A DNA stretch of 64,000 nucleotides from Taeniopygia guttata (Eukaryota; Chordata; Aves; Passeriformes; Estrildidae), in assembly GCF_048771995.1 (NCBI RefSeq), contig NC_133034.1, positions 4,369,501 through 4,433,500 on the forward strand, read 5' to 3'. The translations under genes were made by a program, and so were the position numbers. Positions within the stretch are counted from its first letter, which is position 1; the number at the start of each line of letters is the position of its first letter. A model generated the notes under the pieces. That model searched no databases, was not told the origin of the DNA, and saw nothing but the letters and a program-made list of their open reading frames with translations. Shown here in pieces: positions 1 to 15,200 of the stretch.

Positions 1-162
1 AAGCTCATACCCCTGTGTTGAGGTCTAGAGCTAAACTTGATTTAGTAAGAGTTGAATCCTTCCATAATCAAGATATTATACTAAAAATCAAAGAACTAAT
101 TAGATTAGAAGTTGTTAATGCTCTTGACCCTTTAATGAGATAATGTAACTTCCTTTTGACAG

Positions 163-257
163 CAAGTTTTGGACTAGAAATCGGCCTGGAGATAAAATGA
201 GAGATCGTTACAACTTGAACCTGCTGCCTGGGATGTCAGAGGATGGTGTGGAATATG
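163..257 (+). CDS. WDR33: WDR33 exon a (end of WD40 region)
   Basis: The exon starts after TTTTGACAG with the last base of a Cys codon and reads [20 protein letters not shown], then [11 protein letters not shown]. It ends in phase 1 at GTGAGG. This is the junction between the seventh WD40 blade and the linker. Confidence 0.93.
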
Positions 258-3200
258 GTGAGGCATTTTTCCTCAATAGGGAAGTAAGAGCATTGGGGTC
301 AGGAACAGACCTAGGTCATTAGGTGACACTTCTGGGTAAGGTGAGGAAGCAGAATTATAGCATTGGGGACCACTTGGGCAAAAATACCTTTTTGTAAGGA
401 TGATTTTAGTGCCCTTATTATCAGTGATCATCATTACAACAATGGGTTTTCTTCTGTTTCCACAGCTCCAGGAGGTAAGACCTGCTCTGTCAACCACAGG
501 AAGACGTTTTGGCTCTCCCTCTGGCAATATCTCCAGTTTACTTATCTTCCTGAAAACTTAATCTGTCTTCAGGGCTTCCCACAGTCCTGAACTGCAACAG
601 GAAAAGCAAGAAGAATTCTACTAAAACCTTTAAACTTTACTCTTAAGGATTTATCCCAATAATTTTAGGCTGCCCAGCTCAATGGTGTACCTCAGCCACC
701 TGTAGTTGGATCTGTTTCTTCAGATTTTTGATTATTTGTTTTGGTTTTTTGGTTTTTTGTGGTTTTTTTTGGGTTTTTTTTTTTTTTTTTTTTTTTGTTT
801 GTTTGTTTGTTTTGTTTTGTTTTTGGAGGGGGGATATAAAAATGCAGCACTTTAATACAAGTTAAATTTTAAAATATATAGATTTGTTATAACAAAAATG
901 GGATTGATTATGGGTTGTTATTTCTTTTTCTAAGCTTCTACCTTAAATGTAACCTTCCTGAAAGGACATAGTTTTTGACCTTTTGGGGTGTATTTATGAA
1001 TCTGAACTTGCAGTTCTTTGAATATCCTGTAATTCATGTATGAAACTAAATTGTGACCTACCAGTTGTAAAATATCTACTTACTGTTGGAATATGATACT
1101 AATAGTAAAAGCATGTGAGAATCCAAAGGGATAAAATAGTAATGTAAAGAAATATTTTCCAAATATAAATATTTGTTGTTTTTCTCTCTAGATGATCTGG
1201 AGCCCAACAGCCTGGCAGTTATTCCTGGGATGGGAATACCTGAACAGTTGAAAATAGCTATGGAGCAGGAGCAGATGGGTAAGTAATAGTTATGGAGAAG
1301 CATTCTCCTGAGCAATCCAGATACTGTGTGACTTCTTTTTCATTCTTTTCATATTCTTTGGGAGCACAGATGCTCTTTTCTAAAGTTCTGTGTTGTGCAT
1401 ATTTGCTGTGTAAAAAAGGATGATCTGAAAACCTCTGTGAAAAAATAAAGGATCTTTGTGTAAGCCTGCATTGCTCTGACTGTTTGTTTCCCTGGTGCCA
1501 AAGGGAAAGATGAGTCCAATGATATTGAAATGACAATCCCAGGACTGGACTGGGGAATGGAGGAAGTAATGCAAAAGGACCAAAAGAAAGTGCCACAGAA
1601 AAAAGTTCCCTATGCAAAACCAATACCAGCACAGTTTCAGCAGGTAAGTACCTGATACAGAGTAAACAGAACAACTTGGTTTTTTCTCAGCTTCAAAAGG
1701 TTTGTGTCTTTTGAAATGTTTTGGATTTTACAACTCTCCTGTATCAACACCCCATGCAATTTACCACAGTAGCTAGTTGAATTGCTATTTAAACATAAAG
1801 TATTTTATTAACTACTTTCTATGTTGTATCTGTACCTGGGAACAATTTAGAAGACAAGAAAGTTTTATTCAGCATTGTTTTTACTTTCAAGTATCCATAC
1901 TACAAAATGTTTCAGCATATTCTTTCTCATTGCAGCAATGTGTTGCACACATGTTGTTCTACAGAATTAATCTTGTGTTTCCTGATCTTTGTAGGCATGG
2001 ATGCAAAATAAAGTTCCTTTGCCTCCCCCACCTGAGCCATTGAATGATAGAAAGGAGGATATTAAGTTGGAGGAGAAAAAGAAATCACAGGCAGAGATTG
2101 AGCAGGAAATGGCAGCACTTCAGTACACAAACCCACAACTCCTGGAGGTACGTGTGGAAACACAGGGATTAACAAGTTTGCTTTAGCTCTTTCTGTGACA
2201 GATTTGGACTTAAGCACTAAAGTGAGCAGATTCCTGCAGCAGTTTGACCTATTTGGCTGTTTTCACTTTTTACAAAAAGACATCTCATTGGACAGGATAT
2301 TGCAGTTAATATGTGACAATGTGAATCCCTCAGGGAGGCCCCCACATCTCACTTTACCAGTGGGTCTCTTCAGTTGGTGATTTCTCTTCAGTTAGTGATT
2401 TCTGTTTGTTACAAGGGAAGCATTCTTAAATTCCTGTGAAATGGAAGGACTGCTTATGATTTTTAGTTGTAACATACTTCTGTGCTTAGTTGATTTCTGT
2501 CTCTCTTTTTTGGACAGCAACTGAAAATTGAGAGACTTGCACAAAAGCAAGCTGAGCAAGTGCAGCCCCCGCCCCCAGGAGGATCTCTCCATGGACCTCA
2601 GCCTTTCCCAGGGCAAGGCCCAATGTCACAGATGCCTCAAGGGTTTCAGCAGCCCCTTCCACCTCAGCAGATGCCAATGAATATGCCTCAGATGGGACCC
2701 CCCGGTCCACAAGGACAGTTCAGACCTCCGGGACCCCAAGGACAAATGGGACCTCAAGGTCCATTACACCAAGGAGCTGGAGGTCCACAAGGGTTCATGG
2801 GACCACAAGGACCTCCAGGCCCCCAAGGGCCTCCACAAGGAATGCCACGACCTCAGGATTTACATGGACATCAAGGAATGCAGAGACATCCGGGCCCTCA
2901 TGGGCCGATGGGGCCCCCAGGTCCCCAGGGTAACGCTGGCCCTCAGGGACACTTGGGACCGCAGGGCCTGCCCGGGTCTCAGGCTCATTTAGGGCCACAG
3001 GGCCCACCTGGCCCACAGGGGCACCTGGGTCCTCAGGGTCCCCCTGGAGGTCAAGGAATGCAGGGGCCACCCGGCCCACGAGGAATGCAAGGACCTCTTC
3101 CCCACGGCATGCAAGGAGCTCCGGGATCTCAAGGCATGCAGGGCCCTATATCCCAGGGGCCTTTGATGGGACTTAATCCGAGAGGGATGCAGGGTCCACC

Positions 3201-6200
3201 AGGACCCAGAGATAACCAGGGACCTAATCCACAAGGGATGATGATGGGTCATCCGCAAGAAATGAGAGGTCCTCATATGCAAAGTGGTTTACTAGGACAT
3301 GGTCCCCAGGAGATGCGGGGCCTTCAGGGACCCCCGCCTCAAGGTTCAATGCTGGGACCGCCACAAGAAATGCGTGGGCCACCTGGTCCCCAGGGCCAGC
3401 AGGGACCTCCACAAGGCTCTTTGGTGGGGCCTCAAGGAAACATGCAAGGACCTCAGGGACAGCCAAACCCTTCCAGGGGGCCGCACCCTTCCCAGGGCCC
3501 TCTGCCCTTCCAGCAGCAGAAAACGCCTCTGTTGGGTGATGGGCCTCGTCCCCCCTTCAATCAGGTACGTGGGGGTCTTTGGAACAAGGGGAGTTCTCAG
3601 AATGTGGGAATGGTAACTGTCTGTGCAAGAGAGGTGCACAGCAGGAGCTGAGAGAATGGACGTTGGGTATTCCTTGCTGAGACCTCAGGAAAATTGAAGT
3701 GATGATAAAAAGGGTTCTATAGCTGGGAAACAGCAGAAGGTGTCCCTGCCCATGGCAGGGGGATTGGAAATAGGTGATCTTTAAGGTCACTTTCAAACCA
3801 AAGTAATCATGATTCTATTACAGGTAACTGTGGAAAGGGGATTGTTGGGAACAGTAGTACAAAAACCAGTCTGCTGTGAAAATATGTAACCTTAAGAGAA
3901 ACTCCTTTTTCTTTTCTTTTTTTTTTTTCTTCTTTTTTTTTTTTTTTATATTTAAAGACACTGAACTGTCTTAAGCAAGGTATTTCATGGGGAGCAGACA
4001 AGCATTAATAAAAGTCAAATGTTAAGAAACTAAACAGAAGAAAAGTCACATGTATGTATTAAAGCAAGATATTGCCAACTCTCAGTTGTCCAGAGTAGTT
4101 AATCCAAACTGTGGGATGGATTTACCATAGATGCTGACACACCTGGAACCAGCTTAGGTCTGATTGCACTTAACAGTTGACTCTTAAGTGCAGAGAGACA
4201 CAGCACTTTGCATTTTCTGACCTACTACACATCACACAGAGCTCTCTGTGGTTATTGCCTCACATAAATTCCTAGCTGGATAGCACCAGTTCTTACTTTG
4301 TCTCAAGTGTCTTCAGTTCTAGGTGAATTTGGAAAGGGAAGTTTGGGAAAAAAAAAACTGTACTTAATTGAAAAAAGAAAATGTGTGGTGTTTTTTAACC
4401 AGAATTGTCTCTTTTAGACCTGCACTCAGTAATTTCAGTCAAGGCTTTAGACATGTAGAGTACTTAATGTGTAGTCCAGTACCAATCACAATGAGGAACT
4501 GAACATTCAAATGAGCTTTAGCTCAGGGACTCCTTTTCAGATTGAAGCAGAGTAGCCCACAAGTTGTGGGTTTATTTGAATATTTTTTCCTTACAAATGA
4601 ATAATTCCCTCCAGAAGGCTGTTAATGCCCCACTGCTGCTGAGATTTCAAAAGTATCAAAGTTACACAAACCAGTGTTGGTTCCCCAACTATATAACTTA
4701 AACCAGCAGAGTTGTTCCTCATTGCTACCCCAGGGAAATTAATTTTCCTTTGAGAGTAATTGCCTTGTTTGTGGAGAGCTGTCCTTGTTTGCCCTTGCCA
4801 CTGACACTTTGGAATTCTCTAGGGTGCTTTTGATGGGTGGCTGGTTATTTTCTTTGAATGCTGCTATCTTAAAGGTTTTTACAGATACTAAAAAAATGAC
4901 ACAGTGAGGTATTTTAACCCATTCTTCCTTCCTTGTGCACCTTTAGTATGGTAATGAATTTTAAAAATTAATGTATTTTAAAATTCATAATGGTTCTGCT
5001 CCATTTTGCTTCTTTGTAATATGAATACAACTGTAGTTCCTGTTTAAAAAGACCCCATATATCATTTTTTTTAACAATAGACTTGAGTTTGTTTTGTGTT
5101 CTGGATTTGGCTTTTTTCTTCCATAAACTTGTACAAATCACTTGTCTTCCTTTTCAGTAGCAGAAGTGTGTGAATATCTGCTTTATCAAGGGTTTGTGGC
5201 ATTAACACAGAACAATTATAGATAATTGCAAGGGTTAATCTCCACATAAGATATCGCTGTTACCTGCCCTGGCTCTACACTGGATTTGCTGAAATGCATA
5301 AGGCCATTTTCAGCTTTTAGTAAAGTACCTCTTTCTAAACTCTGCATATTTTCCAGCTCGATCCCAGTTTGAGGCCTGGAATGAATTTTGAAACAAAAAT
5401 CCCATGAAAATGCAGAGTTAGAGCTCTGTGTTCCCAGCTGGCAAAGTGTGGTTTGTTTGTAAGCAAGGTTTCTGCTAAGGAGAATTATTTACTGTGTGCT
5501 AAAAACTGCTGCTTTGGTTAAATGTTTCCATAAATGGAAGAAGTTCCATAAAATTTATTTTAAGTAAGCATCTGCTAAATAGATGGGAAGCCCTGGAACT
5601 CCAGCAAGGTTTTGCTCAGGAACAGCAGAATCACTGTGATAGCTGGCTCTTATCTAGTCAGAGGATGGATTTGTTCTGGACTCCAGTCAGTATTCCATCA
5701 TTAGAAAAGTATTTTTGGGGATTTTGTTTTTTGTTTTTTGTTTTTTTTTTTAATGGACACTAAGCCAGATCTTTTATTTTGCTTATTTTTCCAACATTCT
5801 TACAAAATTACTTGATGCAAATACAAAGTTTGTAGTACATATTTGTGTGCTTTCTTGTGTTTATCACCTACATTGCAGTTGAATAGAAATTTTTAATTTA
5901 AAATGATATTTCAAGATAGGATGGGGTAAATGCACAAATAAACTTTCTGCTTCTCTGCAACCAGAAACAAAAAGGTAGTGTTTCTCAAAATTAATTTAGA
6001 GCATTAAAATTATTTGATTCCTGCAGAAGTTAAGCAGTGTAATTACGACCCAGGGGTGTGCTGGACTACGGGTCTTTAAGTATTTCCAGACTGCAGGCTG
6101 AAAGGCTTGTAACAAGTCAGTGTGAAGGCCAAGTCTAAATCTTTTATACTGGACATGTCTAGGAAGAAATTATATTTTTAGGGGTTTCTAGTAAGGGTTT

Positions 6201-9200
6201 GGGGGGGATTGGCTTTTTGGTCATGTCAGTGTAGGAAGGTTTTGTATTGCAGTCGTGCAGGTTCCAGGTCTCTGGTTCATATTTTTATTGTTGGATTTTA
6301 TATCTGCAGTGTAAATTCTCTACATGTCACTTTTCAGTTCCAGTCCAGCACAAACCCCAAATGAGGACTTTTTGTCAGGCCTGTGCTGTTGAAAGGCAGA
6401 ATCAGAGCATCATCTGAACAGTTTTCCAACCAGTGTCACCGCAGAAAGTCCTTTAGTTTTGGTACCTGTCAAAATTTTTCATGAGTCTGTGCCAGCAGCT
6501 GAACTTAAAGAGCATTAATTTATCCTTTAAAATTCACCAAAAAAAAGGAGAAAAAATACCAAAAGACACATACATACTTTATTTTTTCCTTTGGGATCAC
6601 ATAAAGCACACAAAACTCTGCCTACTCTACTGCCTCTGCTTTTTTTAATCCTAAAATGAAGAAAAATGAACTTTGCCATCATGTTTAAAATGAAACTCAT
6701 GTTACCAACTTACAGATGTTTAGAGAAGAGGATTCATTATGGCCCTATTGTTGTCCCCTCATCCCAACATTCTTGGTACTTATTTTTGTATATATAGTTT
6801 CTCTTTTCTGTTCATTTCCAAATGAACAAAGAAGTCTTTGGTCTGTGAAGCTCTTTAACTGCCTGTAAATCAGGCAGTACATGATAATTTTCAAACAAAT
6901 CTGCACATTTCCCTTAGGAAAATTCCTCTGTTCCTCCAGAGGAACAGAATATTTGTATCAAATACTGAATAAATTCAATACATTCTTACAGAATATTCAT
7001 ACTCAGGAAGAATATGAGCTTTATCTTCTTTGGCTGTGACAGATAAAATGTGAATACCTGCAGAGCTGTCTCCTATGAAATGGTGTTTCTCAGTGACTGA
7101 AGCATTACTGATGTGATTGTCTGAAAACTGAGGCTGAAACCATTGGAACATGAGCTGTTTCTGTTGTACAGCCTGTGCAGATGTGGACCTTATGGAAAGA
7201 AAATTGTTTTGCGCTCCTACAAAAATTTTTAATTACTCACACATGGCAATTCACGTGGCTTTTGTTCTTCCATGCTCACAGGACGGGCAGAACCCGGGTC
7301 CTCCTCCACTTATACCAGGCCTGGGGCAGCAAGGAGGACAAGGTCGTCTGGGCCCTCACAACCAAGGACCTGGTCTTAATAAAGGTAATTAACATATTGT
7401 CTGTTCTCCTGGGAGTCAGTCTCCTCCGAGAGGGGCTGTCCCAGTGCACTGGCTGGAGCACAGTGCAAGGCCTTGGCTGGGAGAAAAGCTTCCATAGATG
7501 TGTGCTGGGATATACAGGAAAAATTTTCTCGGAAATACTGTTTCATGTGAAATGTATCCTATATACTTTCTAGAACTATGAACTAGAGCATCCTGAAGTG
7601 ATTGAGAAACGGTTACAGAAACCTGCTGTGATTTTTGTTGTCCCTCAAGGCGATGCCCGTGGGCCACCCAACCATCACCTGGGCCCTCTGTCGGACCGGC
7701 GGCACGAGCAGAACAGCGGCGGCCCCGAGCACGGGCCCGAGAGGGGCCTGTTCCGAGGGGGACAGGACTGGAGTGACGGCAGGGACAGCAGGGGCATGCC
7801 CGACAGACGGGGACCCCACCCCGACTTCCACGATGACTTCGATCGGCCCGACGACTTCCGGGATGATTTCCACCCAGACAAGAGATTTGGCCATCGACTG
7901 CGGGAGTTCGAGGGGAGAGGAGGCCCACCATTGCAAGATGAGAAATGGAGACGAGGTGGACCTGGGCCTCCCTTTCCTCCTGATCACAGGGAATTTGAAG
8001 GAGGTGGTTCCAACCGGGGGCCTCCTGGTGCTTGGGAAGGACGGAGACCTTCAGATGACAGATACCCACGGGATCCCGAGGACGCGCGTTTCCGAGGAAG
8101 GCGAGACGAGAGGTAAGAATAAATCCGTTTCTCTTTCTTGGGTTAAAGGGTAAATGGAGGGAACTCTTTTATTCCTGGTTTCCTTTTCATTAAGGAGTCT
8201 ATCTGTTTCAGATTTATAAACTGGAAACCAATAAGGAAATGAAAACTCTAATATACCTGAGTGTAGAGTCCATAAAAATCATTCAGTAATAGAAGAAAAC
8301 TTGAAAAATGGTCATTGTACACAGCAGCTTCCGTGTCTTTAAACAGTAAGTAAAGAGAAGGGGGAAAGTTTGTAGAGAAGATCCAGTGACACAGGATGAA
8401 GATCTGAGACCGTTTTGATGAAAATTGAGAGGAGACTTAAAGGTTAAAGTGACAAACTTTTGAACCCTAGAAGTGGATATTGAGATTCTGTCTCCAGTCA
8501 CAAACTACAGCATGACTGTAGAGACTGTAGGATGAGATGCAATGCCCTTGTAAGGAGCAGGAACAGTGATGTGACTGCCAGACAGAAGGGACAGACTTAC
8601 AGCATCTGTTGGACTGTCAAGACTATTTTTTCATGCGTTTGCTTGTAGAAATTTTATTTCTCTTTTTGACTTATTTCTTAATGCCAAGCAAAGAACTCAA
8701 AAATAATCTGATTTACAGCAATGTCCTTGTCATTGCTCACAATCTCCGAATAAATCGCAAAGGGATAAATTTGCTTTTAGTTACCAATGTAAATATGGAG
8801 GAATTAATGCTGTCTCTGAAATGAATTATCAGCAAAATTGCTCCAGATTTATGTTAGTTTAATTAAATGAAATTTGGCCTCCATGGTCTCAGCCTCTCAC
8901 TGACCTGACCACCAAGTCTCTGTGTATAAGAACATGTGCTTGTTACCAATATGCTGTGGTCTCCACATAATGTGAATTTTGTGTGTTTTAGTTGCCTTTT
9001 TAATCATTTTCTTACATTCCTTTTACTTTGCATCTATACAGCTCTTCTTTTAGCTATTTTCTACCTAGCTCTGTAAGATGTAACTTCCTTTTGTGTGAAG
9101 AGTATGAAAAGAAATGAACAGTAACTTAAAGAAGGTAACAATTAAAGCCATTTTTAAAAAGTAAAGCCAGAGAAAATCCAGTTGGATGGTCGAGTGGTCC

Positions 9201-12200
9201 AATGGTCTGCATCACAGAACTCTAAAAGACACAGCAGACAAGACTTTCAGAAGCTCAGTAGAGATTTTTCAGATCTTACATTGAAAATGCTTAGGGACTG
9301 GCAAATATTTTATTATGGTCCTGATTTTTAAAAAGTTTCAGGAAGGGAAACAAGAACCTTGTGACCTGTAAATCTGACTTTTGAACTAAGAGTATTCTAT
9401 TTATCAGAGTACAAGTGTTCGCCCAGAGAGTTTGAAATGAAATGGCACAGGGCTCTAAAAGGCTCACTGTGCTTGTACATTTGATGATTTTCTTGGAATG
9501 AAGGTGAACTAGGTGCCATTTACTGCAGATGCTGTGGTGGACTTAATCCCAACCACTCCTTTAGCTGACTTGGTTTGAAATTGAGATTGTAACTGGTTTG
9601 ATCAAGCATGAGAGGCAAATGTGTGTATGTGTGTTTCTCTCTAATTTCCCATCCTTTTCATCCCTGTCCTGTTCTTACTCTATATCAACATGATGCTTCT
9701 ACTGCAGAGACCTGCCTCTTCCTGCCTGCTAAATCTGCACAGTGTGTAGTTGTGTACAGTAAGGTCCTAGGCCTCGGGGAAGAAGATGTGAGAGCAGTCA
9801 AACAGGAACTGAACCCGATGCAAGGCAGGGTTTTATGTGTGACTGATATGAAAAGGCAAATAAGGATATCCATAACACAATATTAGGAGCTGTGGCTGTG
9901 TCAGGCACAGGTATCGTAGATTTCAAAACTCAGCTGTGTCCGTAAGTTGCCTGAAATAGGAAAGGCCCTGTTCCTGCAGCCCTGGGGCCTCGTGTTGAAA
10001 ATCTTGGTAATTTCCAAGCTAAGTCGAATCACACCATATCAGTATTAAAGCAGGAGTCCCTCTAAGAAACCTCTAGAGGACTGTGCTGTTTCAAGGCTAA
10101 ACAATATTGCTCTGTGATTATTTGAACCATTTGTACCTGAAACTGTTGAGTTTGTTTTCCCAAACCATCCAGGTTAATGTAAATGGTTCATGGTCCATAC
10201 AAAGCACTCCTCCATCCACTGTTGTACCTGTACAGGCACAGCAGCCTCCTCTCTGTATTGTGTTTGTTTTCTGGGAGGTGGAGACAGACCTATTGTTTTT
10301 TATTAAAAACAATGTAAAAGTTTAAAAATATTGTATTGTGTTATGACTACTGTTAAAATATTTAAATTTGTAATTAAAAGGTTAATGTTGTTAAAATTCT
10401 AAATAAAAGTATCTAAAGTTTTGCTTGTAATAGGATGCACTGTGTCTTTAATGAGCTGGGGAAGGGGATGCTGCACACAGCCAACACCATGGGAATACTG
10501 TGATGCTTCCAGTTCAGCCAGAGTGGAACTGGGAACACTGGGGAGGTGGGAGGCATCTGGACTGGGCAAGGAGAGCTCCACACCGTGTGCTGTCACTGAG
10601 GGTGGGCAGAGTAGCGTGGGTGGCACGGTGGGGACAGCAGTGTGCCTGCGCCACCTCAGCAGGGCTGTGACAGACAGGCATCCTCACAGGGCAGGGCTGA
10701 GCTGTGCAAACCCTCCAGGTGTTTGAACTGCTTGTGCCAGGAACAGAACTGCTAGTTACTTACACAGCCAGCTGCAGGCTCACCTGGCATGGCACTGACA
10801 GCTCATGGAGAGCCATTCTCCCCTCTGAAGAGCTGTCCAAGCCCCCAGTGCAGCGCTGGAGGAGCTGTACTCAGCTAAGATGCAGTGCAGAACCCAATTG
10901 TAGCAAATTCCTGAAGATGCCCTTGGTACTTACTAGACAGCAGTTATCAATTTCAGGGCCATAATTACATTTTGCAAGACAAAATTCATTACTGCAGTTG
11001 GTTAAACTGCTCTTCAGGTTGCAGAATGCCACTGTGCACTGTTCAGCCATCACTATGCCTACAGATACAAGGGCAGTCTAGATGCATTTGCTAAAATTGT
11101 AAACTTTGTAGAACGGAATGAAAAGGAGCATTGTCTGGCAAAAGAATCATAGAACTAATAGGAATGAGATTCTGTAATGTTTTGTTATAGCCACAACTCT
11201 CATTGCTTCTATGTTTTCAGTTTGTTTTATGATGGAAATGGAAAGGAAAAAAGGGAAGGGGAATGTAAGACCATCAGAGTTAAGGGGAACTCACTTATAC
11301 CTTGCCTTACCTCACCTTGTATCTATCATCACTCATCAATTGTTCTTCCCACCTTTTCATTAAATGAATGCAGTGTGTTTAATAATATTTTTCTTGTATG
11401 AAAAGCCAATATAATCAGTGGAAGGAAATGTGAGAGGAAGATTACAAAGCTTACTATCAAAGTGCTCAAAGGCAGAAATGGGCACTTTCCCACCTACAAA
11501 TCCTGTTCTAGTAACTGTATGTGCTGTAGCATTAGATGAAACAGTTTAGAAATGAGTTGATAATTAAACTGAAGCTGACTCAATTATGCCTAAAAACCAC
11601 GTTTGTATAATGTTCTTTGTTGTAGCTTCCGAAGAGGAGGCCCCTCGAGACACGAGGGCCGGGGACCCAGGGGCAGAGATGGCTTTCCTGGCCCTGAAGA
11701 TTTTGGGCCAGATGATGCTTTTGACTCTCCAGATGAAAACTCCAGAGGAAGGGACCATGGTGCTCGGGGGCGAGGTCGAGGTGCTCTGAGAGGTAAGGGG
11801 AATGCTCTTCCACACAGAAGTGCAAGGATGAGGAAGGAAAGGCATTTCTTGGAGAGATGACATCATTTGCATGAATGCAATGTCTCTTCTCACTCCTGTC
11901 CCCTGCTTCTCTTACTGCTCAGGAGCTCGGAAGGGTTTGCTTCCTACTCCAGATGAATTCCCACGCTTTGAAGGAGGGAGGAAACCAGAATCCTGGGATG
12001 GAAACAGAGAACCAGGTAAAAAATTTGGTGAGGCTTGTAGACTTCTACAATATAATAACTTTTAAAAAAAAAATTAAAAATCATGCCTTTTTCCTGTACC
12101 TCACATGTTCGCTACCTGTATTTTACCATGAGAAAAGTCCAATGCAGTTCTTTGGTCTTTTAAATTTAGGAAAAAAGAACTATACAGAATTTAACTATAC

Positions 12201-15200
12201 AGAATTTAGGGGAAAAAACTATACAGCTGTCTTATTGAATAAAAGTGATTGTAGCCTCAAAGCCTTGATTTTCAGTTGTGTTCTTGTATAGTCCAGAAGT
12301 GCCAGGCAGTTTTCTCACCTCTGGATGACTAAATCACATGTCATGGGTTTTTTTTTTAATAGGTTTATCAATGCCAACAGTAATCTTTTTCTGTGTTGGT
12401 ATCTTTCCAGCTGCAATGTCTGACAGCTTATATTTGCAGTTGTCTTACTAAAGGCAACCCCATATGGGACAAGACAGAGCTGTAAAATGCCAAGGAAAAC
12501 AAAGCAAAAATGAATGAAGGTGTGATTGTCTTTAAAATACTGGAAAGAACACTTTACATCTTTCCCATCTGCCACACTTTTCTTTCCCATCATCTTTAGA
12601 ATCTGTTTGACCTTTAGCTTTTTTACTAAAAAACGAGACAGACAAGCTTTATATAATTTTAACTTCAAACTGTGTGCAAACAGTGTGGGCAGTTTGTAAA
12701 TTTATGTGGCTGCCTTCAAAAATGAGGAATAATGATCCAATAAACATTACTTATCCTTTGTTTTCGTGCACAGGTCCTCGTCCAGATCACCCTCCTCATG
12801 ATGGGCACTCTCCAGCCAACAGAGAACGTTCCTCTTCACTCCAGGGCATGGACATGGCCTCACTGCCACCACGGAAACGCCCCTGGCACGATGGACCAGG
12901 AACCTCTGACCACAGAGACATGGATGCTCCAGGTGGACCTCCAGAGGAGAGGGGCAAAGGTAAAAAACCCCTTTGATTGGAACCGTTAAGTAACACTGGC
13001 ATGTATTTTCAGTATTAAGTGTGTCCAGAACTTCTCTGTTCAGAGGGGATGAAGCTGAGGTGGTAAATATCTGATTTTACCAGCCGGGAAGTTAAAGACC
13101 AGTCTTACAGGAACATTACAGAGGGATTTTCAAAACATCAAATCCAGATCTTGTCTCCAGCATGCAGAATCCCCTTTTTTATTGCCCTGTTCAAAAGTAG
13201 TTGGTTTTTGGTTCTCTGTTACTCAGCTGCAAAACTCATTAAGAGCATTTTCCCCTCATTTTCAGAATAGTTGTTTATTAATATTAATAAATATTAATAT
13301 TAGTATTAATATTTATTATATTAATAAACAACTATTCTTTAACTCAAATATAAGAGCATTATATTTGAGCTCTTTAACTCAAATATAAGAACATTGAGCG
13401 TGGAGTGATATATCCCTGAAGTGCTCTCTACACCTCTGAAGATCTGACTTACTAAAACATTATTTTTATTTTTAATGGCTTTCTAGTTACATTTTGTGTA
13501 CTTCTCTAATTGCTTTAAGAATCATATAAACTTTTGGTATACACAACATCCATGGACAGATCTCTAAAACTTCATTGCAGTAGACTATGCTTTTAAAAAA
13601 AAGTAGGGATGTTTTCCCCTTGATCTGTGCTTATCATTCACTAATTTTATTTGATGTCTTGTGCTGTAATTAAGTTGAATGTTGGTCCCTGTTATTACTG
13701 AATGCCACCTCTGCACTGAACTCCACCACTTCCAGCCTGAACGAGCTCTTCTCCAAGTCAGAGCTCTGATTTCTTTATTCTTTCTAGAAATTGTTCTGTC
13801 TCTTCCACTAGCCTTGTTACTTTCTATGTGCTATTCTGAGTTTTAAATTATCCTTTTCTAAATTAAATGAGGTAAGTAGGAATTGCACACACTATTTAAG
13901 ATGTGGTGCAGCCATGGGTTTCTACAGTTCTCTTGTATTTCTTCCACTTTCTCCATTCTTTCCTAATAGTCCCTGGTGTTGTAGTTCCCTCTAAGTGGTC
14001 CCATGCTACTGTAAACCACAGAACACATTCTTTTGGAGTCAGTGCTGTTAGCATCACACCAGTTCTTGATCCTGTTTCTTACAGATCTCAGGATTTCTGT
14101 TCTCTTGTGTAAATACTGTCTTTCTTTAATGTCCTTACATTGACTACTCACTGTCAGGTAGTGATCAGTGACAAATGTCCTCATCTGCTTCCTGATGCTG
14201 AGCTGGCAGCCTGCAGCTGAATTTGTTGCTCTTAGACTGCACAGCTTTGTCTCTGATGCCACTGAACGCTGAATCCCAGCCCACTTCTCTCACCACTGTC
14301 CCAAAGCTCATTCAGTTTTAACTGCTTGTCACTCCTCCTCTGCATGGACTCTAGTCCCAGGTTTTATCATTCCTTCACAGATGTTTTGAATGAAACTCTG
14401 TTGAGAAACTTCTCTACCAGTATTTTTCCTTCCATATCCACATGCTGTAGTTCTCAATTTAGCCAGCATCTATCAAGTCTATAAGGATTCCTTTTCCAGC
14501 TTCAGTAATGATTGTGATAACTCTATCAGATTCTAACTCAAAACAATTGTTGTCCAGACACAAGTGTGGTAATTAACTCATAACATGTTAAAGGAAGTTT
14601 AGAATGATGGCAGAAAGCCTGACAAACAAACCATGAACAATACTTCTTCATATGTCACCTTCAGTTGTATTGGTAAAATTCTTTGAAGATTAAAACTTCA
14701 TTAATATTTCTGTGAAACAGTTTGGTAACTGTTTGACATGGAACAATCACTCTTGCTAAAGTGCAGCAAAAATACCTGAATTTAGCTGTAGTATGTGTCC
14801 TAAAAACAAGGTTACCACTGATTTTGTTTTTTCACAATACTGCTTCTTATTTTAGGCTAATAAATTGGGTTGGGGTTTTTTGTTGTTCATATCAAACATA
14901 TCAAAACCAAAAAGGTATGTGAGACTTAGAAAATTCTATTCCTGGAAGTTAGAGCTTGAGTACTTCTTGTTCCAGGTTAGTAGTGAAATAAAGCATTTTC
15001 CCATTATTTTTAGCAAAAAATGGAACAAAACAGTAATGTTACTCATGATGTTCACCATCAACCTTGACTGTCTCAATTTGTTAACACTGCTGTGTCTCCG
15101 TTTTGGATTTTAAAAAAGTATTTTGCAATCAAAACAGAGAACAAGAACTGGCAGTTTGGAGGAAAAGCTATCACTATTCTGAATTCATTTCAGTAACTGC

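Noticed and set aside
2560-3651. Possible collagen gene
   Set aside because: The Gly-X-Y-like stretch is continuous with the WDR33 exons and matches the known collagen-like region of WDR33.
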